Below, in pieces: positions 1 through 10,176 of a stretch of DNA of 64,000 nt. The notes beneath the pieces were generated by a model. That model ran no database searches and was not told the origin of the DNA. It saw only the letters and a program-made list of their open reading frames with translations. The translations under genes were made by a program, and so were the position numbers. Positions within the stretch are counted from its first letter, which is position 1; each line of letters starts with the position of its first letter. Origin of the DNA: Selaginella moellendorffii (Eukaryota > Streptophyta > Lycopodiopsida > Selaginellales > Selaginellaceae); assembly GCF_000143415.4 (NCBI RefSeq), contig NW_003314347.1:395438-459437 (forward strand), read 5' to 3'.

Positions 1-2
1 AT

Positions 3-591
3 CCCTTGCGGAGCTCCAGTGGAGGAGGAGGAGGAGGAGCTCCACCCATGAAAGATCTACGTGAGAAGCTGTCGGGACCAATCCCACCTCCAGTGGCTCA
101 ACCCGAGAAGCCTCGTCACAGGCTGCCCTCGACCATTGTCCGCGGTAGCACTGCTGCCTCGGCGTCAGTGGCGCCGCCGAGGCCTGTGATTCCGCGCAGC
201 AATCCACCACCTCCGAAAATCCAGCCAGTAAGTAGCAAAGCCACACATATCCATGCTCGACGCTCATCACTTTTTTGTGCAGGCCTTGGAAAGTGTTGCC
301 TCGTTTTTGACGTCTTTAGGATTGGAAAAGTACTTACTAACGTTCCAAGCGGAAGAGGTGAGTGATAGAATCCACTTTGGAAATTCCGGGGCTAAATGAT
401 GGGTTTTGCAGGTCGATATGACAGCATTGAGGCATATGAAAGATGAAGATCTCAAGGAACTGAATGTTCCCATGGTAAGAACCCACCCACTGATTCTTTC
501 TTCACTTTTGAGACACATCTCATCCTTTCTTCTGGATTGGTAGGGACCAAGGAAAAAAATTCTTCTTGCGCTGGGTAATCGTGCTTCATAG
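3..591 (+). CDS. SAM-domain protein, 3' part only
   Basis: This is the C-terminal end of a gene that begins before the window. Exons are 3-227, 283-357, 412-474 and 544-591 (TAG), all joined at GT-AG borders in phase 0. The first exon encodes a low-complexity Gly/Pro/Ser-rich stretch with a PPPP motif. The last three encode a sterile alpha motif of about 60 residues: VASFLTSLGLEKYLLTF, then EEVDMTALRHMKDEDLKELN, then GPRKKILLALG just before the stop. This order of helices and the final basic RKKILLAL helix are typical of SAM domains, which mediate protein-protein or RNA binding through oligomerisation. Nothing visible tells which partner it binds. A small plant SAM protein is the most likely identity. 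The family name beyond SAM cannot be given because the N-terminus is missing. Confidence 0.85.
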
Positions 592-1050
592 GTACCCAAA
601 AGCTCCAGTTTCACTGCAGATGTTTTAATATTTGTTGCTTACCAAGAAATGTCACTCTTTTTTTTTGTGTTTCCTTGTGAAACTTGCGTCCTAGCCCAGC
701 CCACATTTCTGTTGGCTGATCTAACTATCTTTGTCAGTTTGTGACTTGGACAGAAAAACGGCAGCGCATCGAAACTTGGTACTCTCTCTCTCTTAATTTT
801 TTTTTCTCTCGCTTTCGTTTTCTCTTACTATTATATAAGTTTTAATTAAAGCATGTTTGTACAGGAAATCTCACACCAGCAAATCTCACTTTCACGCTAT
901 ATGGGGTGGTCACACATAACTGGAAACAAGGATCAAAGGTCGGTCTCAGTTTGGAAACGCATCGTAAGCAACAGGAAACAACAGTTAAAACAAAGATCAA
1001 CCGCAGCATAAAGAGCACAGGTCGATCCGGAGGCTCGCTCGCTCGCTCGC
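592..1050. other. Spacer between convergent genes
   Basis: No coding region is visible. It contains the 3' regions of the SAM-domain gene and of the DUF7086 gene on the opposite strand, a short CT-rich tract near 782-815, and a run of four GCTC units at 1033-1051 just beyond the DUF7086 stop codon. Confidence 0.5.
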
Positions 1051-1710
1051 TCAGTCGTAAGGCCCGTTGGGATTGAGCTGCTTGAGAAGGCCAACGTACG
1101 TGAGATAGAGAACCCGGTCCTTGGCCCCGGTGCGGTGGCGGCGGGTGTGCTTGCAGAAGTACTTGAGCTGGTCGAGCGTGCAGAGGCCGAGCGTCTGGGT
1201 GAGCAGCAGGAAGAGCCAGTTGATGTTGCGCTTCTTGGCGTCGATGACGGGCTTGACGCAGTCGCACTGGCGGCACAGCGAGCAGTCGAGCAGCCGGGGG
1301 GACGTCCAGCACTTGGGAGCGCGGTCGTGCATGGAGTCGCGGTAGCTGATGAAATAGTTGTTTACCTGCATGAAGGCGTCCCGGACGTCGAGGTCCACCA
1401 TCTGGGAGCCGTCGCAGCGCTTGCAGATCACCTCGCCGCGGATGCGAGTGATGGCCGAGCTCCAGAGGTAGTCGAGCGAGTGGACATGGGCGCGGTACTC
1501 GCTGGCCCACGGGAATGGAGCGGGGATTCTCTCCGACTTAGGCATGGTGGTGGTGGCGGCGGTGGCGGTGGCGGGGGTGGCGGCGGAGTGTGGCGATGAA
1601 GCTGGCGGCGCTGGCGTTAGAGATGATGCTCCAAGCTCGCGGGGGCTTCTAGTCCTGCTGGGTGGAGACAGTGTGAGCCTGAGAGATTCGTCGTCATCAA
1701 AAATTGGCAT
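1051..1710 (-). CDS. DUF7086 family protein
   Basis: A single-exon gene of 219 residues with an ATG at 1710. The first 60 residues are low complexity (Pro/Ala/Thr/Ser). From about residue 62 the protein matches the plant-specific DUF7086 pattern as I know it: PFPWASEYRAHVHSLDYL, ITRIRGEVICKRCDGS, DRAPKCWTSP, KRNINWLFLLLTQTLG, LDQLKYFCKHTRRHRTGAKD and LTYVGLLKQLNPNGPYD at the very end. Pairs of cysteines (CKRC near residue 97 and CSLCRQC near 145) suggest metal binding, which is inference. Residues 10-14 read LRLTL, which fits the LxLxL EAR repression motif and would suit a nuclear regulator, but one short motif can arise by chance. No biochemical function is established for this family to my knowledge. 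Confidence 0.88.
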   Translation of the reverse strand: MPIFDDDESLRLTLSPPSRTRSPRELGASSLTPAPPASSPHSAATPATATAATTTMPKSERIPAPFPWASEYRAHVHSLDYLWSSAITRIRGEVICKRCDGSQMVDLDVRDAFMQVNNYFISYRDSMHDRAPKCWTSPRLLDCSLCRQCDCVKPVIDAKKRNINWLFLLLTQTLGLCTLDQLKYFCKHTRRHRTGAKDRVLYLTYVGLLKQLNPNGPYD

Positions 1711-3924
1711 ATGGAAGGAGGAGGTGCAGGATGATTATGGTACCGTGTTAATCAACTTGTGGGATGGAATATAAGCTTGGTGACGAAGGAGCGTGCGTAT
1801 GGGTGTCGTGATTGTGCGTGTGAGAGTACCCTCACCTCCTGCAAGGAAGAATATTTCACTGCCACCAATCAGCCACTTTGTACAGAAAAAAGAGAGCGCG
1901 GGGAAGAGGAAAGAAGGCCTTGCATGTAACATGAGGCGATCGATCCGGGCACGCTGACAAAGGTGGGGATTATGGAAAACAGGTATGGCACGGAGGAGAG
2001 AGAGAGAGAGCGAGCGAGAGAGAGGAGAGCTCTGAGATGATCTCTTCTCTCTCTCGTGATCCAATTCGCAGGGAGGAACTTCTCGGCGAGCTAGAGATGG
2101 ATTTCAAGTTGTGGATCGAAGAAATCGTGCGGGGGCGGCCGTCTCTTTCGATCTTTCGTTCCACGGGTGGACGCTTTTGTCGTGGGGCGCCGTATCACTT
2201 TCAGTGTCACAAACACATTCAAACACTGGCACTTCGAAGAAATAGTGTGGGTCTCTCGCTCACATCAGAAGCTCTCCAGGACAAGAGATCACCACTCGAG
2301 AAAGAGCTGCTCTCAGCATGATGCTATACCTGAGGAAATATCTTTCGGTTCGTTTCGTCGTAAGTGGTGGCGCTGTTCCGTCCCGGTCGCAAAGTATGGA
2401 GCAAGCAGTGGAAATCAAACAGCACTATCTGGCTAGAATCACTTTCTCCTCCTCTTTTTTCTTCTTGTGTTCTTTAGAGGAGAGGAAGAGAGGATGCGAT
2501 AAGAGAGAGAGAGGGAGAGAGAGAGAGGGAGGGAGGGAGGGAGCGAGCAGAGAGACAGAGGCGAGTAATCTTCCAATTTTGTCGATCACATCATCTTGGC
2601 TGCTCCAAGATTAAAATTTGCCGCTTGCGGCGAATCGGAAAGCCAATCGCTCTGCAAAGGGGTAGCGACTGCAAATTGCAAGACAAGTGGCTATAAGAGC
2701 GAAAACAATTGCCGCGATCGAGAGGTAAGAAGCCAGGCATAACACCGAGAAATATTTATAGGGAGGTGGAATTATACGGGATAACGAATCAAGAGCGAGC
2801 AAAGGCTTCTTACCTTTCTATCGCTGTTCTGTGCCTTCACAAAAAAAAAAGGAAAAAAAAATGTTAAATTCACAAAAAGGTAGCTTTTTCTCACTCTTAA
2901 CCATTCCATGTTAAAATGTTGATTCTTTCCAAAGTGACACTGTTAACAACGCCTACTTAGAAAAATCAAAAACTCAAGTCTTAACTCCAAGATGTAAAAC
3001 TAAAAATTTACCATCACAGTGAAAAAAAAATAGAACCCCAAGAAAACATAAACTCTATGCTTGTCACATATTCTCTAGTTTGGTAAAGAGTCAGACAAGG
3101 GACCCTTAAACTTGAGCTCACTTTTACTTTTGAATGCCTGAGAAATAGAGCTGGGGCCATGGATTTTTGTCATGTGAGAGACTTAGTTCATGGTTGTTTG
3201 GGCTGATTTTTTTATGCTATATATATATATATGGTGTCTGGATTGGGAAACCCTAAACCTAAAACCTATCCTAAGAAGAGAGATAAAAAAGGAAAAGTTC
3301 CAATGAAGCACGATTGTTCTTTCCAGCTTGGAAAGGAAAAAAAAGCCAATGCAAGTCAATTTATTCCATGGGCGTGCGGCAATCCTACGGTCGCAACACA
3401 GGCCTCTCGTCGGAACGAAACGATTCGCGGAATATTCTACGCCCCCCGGCAGCGCGGCAAAAAGGGTCACATTACTTTTACTTGATCGTCAAGACAGCGG
3501 CCTATCCACGGTGCTTATAAGTTGGGAAGAAGGTGGCGAGCAATTAGGGTACAGATTCAATCCGAATCGGCCACGTGCCGAATGAGGCCGTGCGACACTA
3601 ACTTCCCACTTTGGCCCGATTGACGTGGACGTATACTCCTACAGTCCTTTTCTTCGTTTCCAAAGCTAGCCAATATTCCAAGCTTCCAGTGTTTGTGCAC
3701 AGGACGCATTTGGCAAAGAAGAAAATGGAAAAAGCTAAGGTGAGCCCCCTATAGGTAGGCGAGTCACACCTCCAGCCTCCAGGTAGTTAGTAGCTATGGC
3801 TAGATTCAAGAGAGAGTGGGGGATACCTAGTAGCTAACTATTTCTCGGCGGGAATCGAGCTTTTTAAGTGGGAAGAATATTCGAGAGCATGCTCATATCG
3901 TCGCCGTCCATTGGATTCCAGGTT
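1711..3924. other. Gene-free stretch with GA-rich simple repeats
   Basis: No convincing gene. GA/CT microsatellite tracts lie at about 1996-2056 and 2495-2545, and an AT run lies at 3219-3231. The open frames here are short, rich in Arg/Ser/Glu from the repeats, and lack family resemblance. The part nearest 1711 is presumably the promoter of the DUF7086 gene, and the part beyond about 3600 leads into the eS12 promoter. Confidence 0.5.
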
Positions 3925-3932
3925 AAACCCTA
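3925..3932 (+). promoter_or_regulatory. Telo-box upstream of eS12
   Basis: AAACCCTA lies about 300 bp before the eS12 start codon and about 70 bp before the inferred 5'-UTR splice donor at 3994. Telo-boxes of this form are well known near the transcription start of plant ribosomal protein genes and other genes active in dividing cells. A second, reverse-oriented TTTAGGGTT follows at 3938-3946. Confidence 0.6.
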
Positions 3933-4228
3933 GAAATTTAGGGTTCTTGGCGGGCGGCGGCGAGTTCCTCCGGGGCGAGAGACGAGAGACAAGGTAAGGA
4001 TGCAATGCGCGTGTCCTAATTCTTGGCGGTGCGCTTGGAGAGCGCTCCCGCTGTAAATATGGACATAGATTGTGGCTGTGGGGGATCTTTAGGTGGGCGC
4101 GCTACGAGAGCTCGCAGCGCCCATAAAGCCTCCCCCGACACGCTTGCTGCGGCAGGGGAAATGCTAACTTTTGCCCCTTCTCGTTCTCGCAGTGATTCGT
4201 GCGGGGAAGTAACCGATCGAAAGCAACG

Positions 4229-5012
4229 ATGTCGGACGCGTAAGTATTTTTGCATAGTTCTTGTGTTTCTTTGATTGATATTGTATCTCAACTTCGAAAC
4301 TTCGCATAGTTCTTGTGACGATCTTTGCTTCTCAACGAAGAAACTTTGCATAGTTCTTGTGTTTCTTCGTGGATCTATTGGAAGGGGAGTCTGATCTTTG
4401 TTTCTTTGGTGATGCTGTAGCGACGAACCCATAGGTGAGGCTGCCGCCGAGAAGACGACTCCCGTGCTTGGAGAGCCCATGGATATCTTGACGGCACTCC
4501 AACTGGTGCTCAAGAAATCTCTCGCTCACGACGGTCTCGCCCGGGGTCTCCACGAGGCCGCCAAGTCGATCGAGAAGCACGCTGCGCAGCTCTGCGTCCT
4601 TGCCGAGGACTGCAACCAGGCCGACTACACGAAGCTCGTCCAGGCCTTGTGCGCCGAGCACGACGTCAACTTGATCTCCGTTCCCAGCGCCAAGAAGCTG
4701 GGTGAATGGGCCGGGGTAAGCTTCCCTTTTCCTTCTCCAAGTTCTCTCAAACTTTTCGCTTTGTTCTTGCAGCTTTGCAAGATCGACTCCGAAGGCAAGG
4801 CTCGAAAGGTCGTCGGCTGCTCCTGCGTGGTGATCCGGGTATGTCTCGTGTCACTTGGATTGCTCTCTTCTTTCATCGAAGAACTAGGATTGCTCCGAAG
4901 AACTAGTTTTGGATTCTCCGGGGTTTTGCTTACGAAAGTTTTGGTTCTCCAGGACTATGGCGAGGAGACTGAAGGGCTAAATGTGATCCAAGAGTATGTC
5001 AAGAGCCACTAA
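4229..5012 (+). CDS. RPS12: 40S ribosomal protein eS12
   Basis: Small-subunit ribosomal protein of 143 residues, the usual length for eukaryotic eS12. Exons are 4229-4239, 4421-4715, 4773-4838 and 4953-5012 (TAA). Recognisable segments are [54 protein letters not shown] and [20 protein letters not shown], followed by the C-terminal DYGEE...VIQEYVKSH. The core is the L7Ae-like fold of this family. The first coding exon holds only three codons and two bases, a common layout in plant ribosomal protein genes. A 5'-UTR intron is likely: donor at 3994 (AAG/GTAAGG) and acceptor at 4192 (CTCGCAG). A telo-box upstream fits co-regulation with other translation genes. This symbol is the cytosolic eS12, unrelated to plastid rps12. 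Confidence 0.96.
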
Positions 5013-5320
5013 GAAGAAAAAAAAAGAGGAAATAGTCTATAACGTTTGCCGCCGCCGCCATTGTGTTTTTTGGGAAAGAGAATGGAAAAAAAGGGGGACC
5101 TTTTCTTTTATTTGAAGTAACTCCGGGGTTTAAATCGTTTTAGTTTTAGGGAGGAGGAACCCTAGGTGGTTTTTGACTTCCTCTCCGCGGATCGATCAGA
5201 GGTATGGATCCTCGCTCCAGCGCTGCGATCGATTACGGCTGCACTGTCCCCGCTCTGTATCGCTACTCGGATCCACTGTTGGTGTAGCGGTGCTCTCCAT
5301 CGGTGGATTTGAAGCAAGCA

Positions 5321-7011
5321 ATGGACAAGAAAAGGAGTGGCAATGGCGGAGGTAGCGGAGCCGCGGGCAAGAGGCAGCGACTGATCGATGGAAGGAGGCC
5401 TTCCAGGTTCGTATTCTTCGCGGCAGGGATTTGGAAGGATTTCCCCGTGGAAATTAGCGCTGCTCTGTGCGAGGCCTACCGCGCCGGCAGGGAAATCGCG
5501 GAGATTTTCTTTGCGAGCTGTCATCTGGCGGTGTTCTTCGCGCATATGATCCAGCTAAACACCGGGACTGGATACAGGAACTCGATCGGTTGGTTTGACA
5601 GCGATGGAGAGTTTTCCAGCCCGATCCAGCCATTCGAGGGCCCTGGATCGGTCGACGATGTGGAGAAGCTCCTTGGCGGTGGAAAGGCTTCCTTGAGTGC
5701 ACGGCAAGGAAGCTCGATCTCTACCACCGACACGGACGCGGCTTGTTCCGCCGTGGAAGACGAGGGTGGCGAAGTGGAAGACGTGACTTCTAGCCGCAGC
5801 AAGCTCGCCAATCTCGTGGTTTCCAGCGGTGGCAGGCTCGCGAAGCTCGAGGCTGGCGATCCAAAACTCGTCGACGTCAAAGCAGCGTTTCTAGCGGGGC
5901 TCGGGCGACTGTCGGTGGTGGCCGATGTTACTTCGGTGTGCAAAGTTCGTTACGACTGTCCTGGCGGTCAGGCTCGCCGAGAAGCGTTTGAGACGCTCAG
6001 CGATCTCACGGCCAAGGTGCGAGGCGGGGATGCGAATTTGCAGCAGGCTTGGTACGGGTGTTCTCGAAACGAGCTTCTGAGTGTCATCAAGCATGGTTTT
6101 GGACGTCCGTCGGTGGACTCCACCTACGGTGTGGGGATATATCTTAGTCCGGAGAGTCTCTCTCGCCTGAGGTAAGTGCTTATGCTTTGTTTTGCGACGC
6201 GGTGAGACGTGATTGTCTTTCGTTCTTGTGCAGTTGCAGAGGCGCGGATATTGACGAAAATGGCGAGCAGCATGTCTTGCTGTGCCGTGCGATTCTTGGC
6301 AAAGCTGAGCTTGTGCGAGCAGGGAGCAAGCAGTTCCATCCATCCAGCGATTTGGTTGACACCGGTGTTGACAATCTGGCGAATCCGAAACGCTTCATTG
6401 TGTGGAGCACACGCATGAACACGCATATTCTGCCGCTCTACGTTGCCAGCTTCAAGTTTCCACGCAAGTGGCACGGTTAGTAGAAGCTCTCTTTTTTCCA
6501 CTTTCATCGTTTACACCTTGGCTCTTGTTCCCTCGCAGGTATTATGGAGGCATCAGCCAAGTGCAGCAACTCTTCCGAGATCAAGGAGAAAGTAATCGCA
6601 CCGAAGGTGTTTTTCTTTTTCATTTCTTTTTCCTTAATGCTTTAGGAGTAACGTAGTCCAATTTTCTTTGTTTAGCAGTCAAGTGTGACGGTGCCCATGC
6701 TGTTCTCGGTGCTCAAGCCCGAGCTTTCCTCGTCGGAGATGAATATAGTAGTCCAGGATTACTTGGAGCTCAAGGTAGTTCGCTGTTTTCTTGTCGGCCA
6801 AGTCTAAAGTCAATTTATCCTCTTGAAGAATGCTAAGATCTCCCGCGAGGAATTTCTGAAACGGGTGAGGACTCTCATTGGTGACGAGAAGCTGAAAAAA
6901 ATCCAGGAGCAAGTCTTTCGAAGCAGCGTCCTTTGTGGCTTCCTGATATGCCAGAGCCAGAACAAGCTTGCGGAGCATCAGGCTCACAGCGGTGCGAAGA
7001 TCCACATCTAA
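5321..7011 (+). CDS. RCD1/SRO-family PARP-like protein
   Basis: Exons are 5321-6171, 6234-6475, 6539-6606, 6676-6774 and 6829-7011 (TAA), giving about 480 residues. An acceptor three bases later (6679) would drop one Gln. Domain order is that of the plant SRO family. It has a short basic N-terminus (KKRSG, GKRQR) and a WWE-like region near GIWKDFPVEISAALCEAY and FFAHMIQLNTGTGYRNSIGW. A degenerate PARP-type catalytic fold includes QAWYGCSRNELLSVIKHGFG, YGVGIYLSPE, HVLLCRAILGKAELV and NPKRFIVWSTRMNTHILPLY. The RST domain (MLFSVLKPELSSSEM to RVRTLIGDEKLKKI) is at the C-terminus. RST domains bind transcription factors, and family members act in stress and development. The family usually lacks a full catalytic triad, so enzymatic activity is doubtful. 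ATG 5321 is the first in frame; an upstream in-frame GTG is not a start. Confidence 0.9.
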
Positions 7012-7201
7012 GATCCAAAGCAGAGCTAAGTTGCAAATTTCCATTTGCTTTCTCCATGTTGTTATGTTGTTTTGTCCACCGTCTGCTGTTTTCAGCGTTT
7101 AGCTTGAAGACACTCTCATCCTTCTGCTCCTTTGTCTTATCTCTTCATCACTATATGAGGTACTTTTTATTCCACAACGCACTCACCTCACTTAGCGCAG
7201 C

Positions 7202-8086
7202 ATGGAGCTTCCACTCCTCAAATGGATCTTGCTGCTAAATCTACTGCGAACTTCGGCTGTCGGGAAGATGGTAATCTTCTCCGAGCCAGGCCGTCTCGAC
7301 AGATCCTCCAGCGACGCACTGCGAGCCAAGTTCTCGGAGATCTCGGCCACAATTCTTCCCAACTCGACTTACAAGGCAGGTAAGTCCTTCTACGGCTCGG
7401 TACTCCCCAGGAACTCGAGCAGCGATGACGCCATCCTCATCAACTTCCACTTCTACGACGAGGCTCTGTGCGATCCTTCCTTCGTCGCCACCGTCCCCGC
7501 GGCTCCCGGAAGCTCCCTGCTCGACAAGTTCGCTCCGGTCGCCAGAGAGGCGCTCGAGCTCGCGGCAGGCTCCGGCTATGGCTCCGGAGTGGTGATCCTC
7601 GGCCAGTTCCAGGTCGGCTACACGATGCAAGGCTCCAGGCTCGTGGGAGGAGCGGACAATTGCACCAAGCTCTCGATGAGCTACAACAATTCTCTCGACT
7701 ACTGCTTTGGCTACCGCAGCGTCCTCCAGAGCCACACTCCGTGGAACCATCTCTACTCGCAGTGCTCGCTTCGATCGCCCAATCACAAGTTCCTCCTCCA
7801 GATGCAAAGCGACTGCAATCTCGTGCTCACCGACACCGATTCCAACGTTGTTTTGTGGGCGAGCGACACTTACCTCGCTGGAAGTGGCTGCTACCTTGCT
7901 CTCCAAGAGGACATGAACTTGGTGATCTACGACGAGCGCCACAGCGCGAAGTGGGCGTCCGGGACGAGCAATTCGAGCCTTGGGCCGACGCAGCTCATCC
8001 TCGGGAGTGATGGGTCGAGCAGGATTTTCCGGAACGATGAGCCAGGGACTGTGATCTGGAAGAACAAGGACAAGAACAAAGAGTAG
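7202..8086 (+). CDS. Secreted bulb-type (B-lectin) mannose-binding protein
   Basis: Single exon, 294 residues. The N-terminus MELPLLKWILLLNLLRTSAVG reads as a signal peptide, so the protein is probably secreted or apoplastic. The first half (residues about 20-170) is a region I do not recognise by name, with Cys and N-glycosylation sequons (NST, NSS, NCT). The second half is a B-lectin domain: LLQMQSDCNLVLTD and ALQEDMNLVIYD are variants of the QxDxNxVxY sugar-binding motif, followed by WASGTSN and a third degenerate repeat near LILGSDGSSRIF. There is no kinase domain or transmembrane helix after the lectin, so it is not a lectin receptor kinase. The sugar specificity is inferred from the family. 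Its stop lies only 8 bp before the first ATG of the next gene. Confidence 0.82.
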   Translation: MELPLLKWILLLNLLRTSAVGKMVIFSEPGRLDRSSSDALRAKFSEISATILPNSTYKAGKSFYGSVLPRNSSSDDAILINFHFYDEALCDPSFVATVPAAPGSSLLDKFAPVAREALELAAGSGYGSGVVILGQFQVGYTMQGSRLVGGADNCTKLSMSYNNSLDYCFGYRSVLQSHTPWNHLYSQCSLRSPNHKFLLQMQSDCNLVLTDTDSNVVLWASDTYLAGSGCYLALQEDMNLVIYDERHSAKWASGTSNSSLGPTQLILGSDGSSRIFRNDEPGTVIWKNKDKNKE

Positions 8087-8094
8087 AAAGAACT

Positions 8095-9951
8095 ATGGTT
8101 GTTCTTGTTGTTTGGTGGAACTTGGTATCCTCCTCCTCCTCCTCCTCCCGGAATTGCAGGGACGAGGTCTCAATCGAGCATCTTGCGTCCTTGGTGCGAT
8201 CGTCCAGGGGAGATTTGGCCCAGGCTAGACGCATTCACGCTCTTGTCTCGTCGTCCCGCCATTCGCACAACATATTCTTGGCGAATCTCATCGTGGAGAT
8301 GTATGGAAAGTGTGGATCCATCAAGGAGGCGGTGGCGACCTTCGATTCGATCGCGCACCCGAATGTCTTCTCGTGGAATATAATGCTTCGGGCATATGCC
8401 TGTAACGGGCATCTGCGAGACGCGAGGAGTCTTTTTCTTGTGATTCCCGACAAAGATAGCGTCACCTTTGCAACAATGATGCAAGCTTACGTCGATTATG
8501 GCGAGCTTGATGAAGTGAAGTCCATGTTTGATGCAATGCCAATCAAAGATGTGATAGCGTGGACGACGATGCTAACAGCATATGCCACTACAGGGCATTT
8601 GGAGGAGGCCAAAGCGGTGTTTGATACAATGCCGCAACGCAATGTGGTAACCTGGAATGCATTGCTTGTTGGGTATTCTCGTAATGGGAAGGTGGGGTTT
8701 GCGAAGAAAGTTTTTGATCTGATTCCACGGAAGAACACTTCTTCGTGGAATGCTATGTGTCAAGCGTATGCCGAGAATGGGCATCTTGATGAATCTCGGA
8801 AGCTGTTTGATGCTACGCCAGATCGAGATGTGGTGTCGTGGACGCAAATGGTTGCGGCTTATGTGAAATCCGGAGACTTGAAGGAAGCGAAGAGCCTGTT
8901 TGAGAAGATGCCGGACCGTAATGCTGTGTCGTGGAATGTGATGATCCAAGCTTATGGCGAGAGAGGGGATGTAGATCGAGCAAAAGAGCTGTTTGATAGG
9001 ATGGAGTTTAGAGATGCTGGATCGTGGAACTTGATGCTTTCTGCTTATGCTCAGAACGGGTATCTCAAAGAAGCCAGGGATTTGTTTGAGAGGATGATCC
9101 ACCGGGACGTGGTGTCATGGACGATTTTAGTTGCCGCTTATGCGCGGACGGGGAATTTCTCTGCTTCAAAGGATCTGTTTGATCGAATGCCGAATCGTAA
9201 TGTGGTTTCGTGGAACTGTATGATCCAAGCTTTTGTGGAAGGCGGAAAACTTGAAGAGGCAGAGAAGCTTTTCTCGAGAATGCCTGCAAGGGATTCAGTT
9301 TCGTGGAATGTAATTTTCTCGGGATATGCCAACCAAAGAACTTTGAGAGAAGCTCTGGAGTTTTTCGAGATCATGCCAGCGAAAGACGATGAATTCACGA
9401 AAACCACATTGATCGCCGCGTACGGACGAGCCGGGCAGATTGTTGAAGCCCAGATTATCTTTGATGGGCTCAAAGAGGAGCACAAGGCTTGTGCAGTGCC
9501 TTGGAACGCATTGCTCCATGCGTACGGTCACAGCAGGAGGCTCGAGAAGGCCGCAAAGATCTTTTCCGTACAAAAAAAGAAAGATCTCGTCTCGTGGAAT
9601 ATCATGCTCGCTGCATATACCCAATGCGGATATATACGAGAATGTGAAAGGCTACTTGCCGCGATGCCTTTTCACCACGACATTTTCACCTTGACCACGA
9701 TGGTAACAGCCTATGGTAAAGGTGGCAAGCTGAAACTGGCCAAAGAAACGTTTGAGAAGATCCCTGTTAAGAACCCAGTAGCCTATACTGCCATGGTTTG
9801 GGCATATGCCAAAGCCGGGCATGCTTCGAAAGCAAAGAAGCTGCTCGTTGAGATGCAGGCCGCGTTGCCGTCACCTGGTACGTACGGAGAGATGGACGCT
9901 TCAAATACGTTGTACCACCAGTTCGGAAGCTTGTTCATACATGGAAAGTAA
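8095..9951 (+). CDS. PPR protein made of S-type repeats
   Basis: Intronless gene of 618 residues. After about 60 residues that include SIEHLASLVRSSRGD and ARRIHALV, the protein is an almost unbroken tandem array of 31-residue pentatricopeptide repeats, for example VVSWNVMIQAYGERG-type units ending in AKELFDRM. I count roughly 17 units. Motif spacing of 31 marks them as S motifs. There is no recognisable E or DYW domain, so an RNA-editing deaminase activity of its own is not expected. Such proteins bind organelle RNA one base per repeat. No clear organelle transit peptide is visible, although the N-terminus is hydrophobic then Ser-rich. The next in-frame Met lies inside the array, so 8095 is the most plausible start, leaving only 8 bp to the lectin stop. 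Confidence 0.9.
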   Translation: MVVLVVWWNLVSSSSSSSRNCRDEVSIEHLASLVRSSRGDLAQARRIHALVSSSRHSHNIFLANLIVEMYGKCGSIKEAVATFDSIAHPNVFSWNIMLRAYACNGHLRDARSLFLVIPDKDSVTFATMMQAYVDYGELDEVKSMFDAMPIKDVIAWTTMLTAYATTGHLEEAKAVFDTMPQRNVVTWNALLVGYSRNGKVGFAKKVFDLIPRKNTSSWNAMCQAYAENGHLDESRKLFDATPDRDVVSWTQMVAAYVKSGDLKEAKSLFEKMPDRNAVSWNVMIQAYGERGDVDRAKELFDRMEFRDAGSWNLMLSAYAQNGYLKEARDLFERMIHRDVVSWTILVAAYARTGNFSASKDLFDRMPNRNVVSWNCMIQAFVEGGKLEEAEKLFSRMPARDSVSWNVIFSGYANQRTLREALEFFEIMPAKDDEFTKTTLIAAYGRAGQIVEAQIIFDGLKEEHKACAVPWNALLHAYGHSRRLEKAAKIFSVQKKKDLVSWNIMLAAYTQCGYIRECERLLAAMPFHHDIFTLTTMVTAYGKGGKLKLAKETFEKIPVKNPVAYTAMVWAYAKAGHASKAKKLLVEMQAALPSPGTYGEMDASNTLYHQFGSLFIHGK

Positions 9952-10176
9952 TACATGTTTCTTTTCTGGAAGTTGGGTACCAAGATAGAAGGTGTGGTTT
10001 TGGTTTTGAGGAAAACTCGGTGGTGGGAAGCTCCTGGGCTTGTTTGTAGCCGCTCGGATCTCACGGAGGAAAGAAAGACATCAATCCTTCTCACTTGTAA
10101 GTCTTTTAAGTGTGTTTGTGTAGTTTTGGGAGTTCTTCGCCCGATCAAATCGTGATCAGCTCCGCCTTTTGTGAGA

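Noticed and set aside
1135-1599. Open frame on the plus strand opposite the DUF7086 gene
   Set aside because: Mirror of a GC-rich coding exon. The minus strand has strong family motifs and this one has none.
1735-2614. Several overlapping frames on both strands rich in Arg, Ser and Glu
   Set aside because: They follow GA/CT microsatellites, lack family resemblance and overlap each other on both strands. They are repeat artefacts.
7202-8086. Lectin receptor kinase
   Set aside because: No transmembrane helix or kinase domain follows the B-lectin domain before the stop.
8095-9951. DYW-type RNA-editing PPR protein
   Set aside because: The array ends without E or DYW motifs, and the downstream 220 bp contain no such domain.
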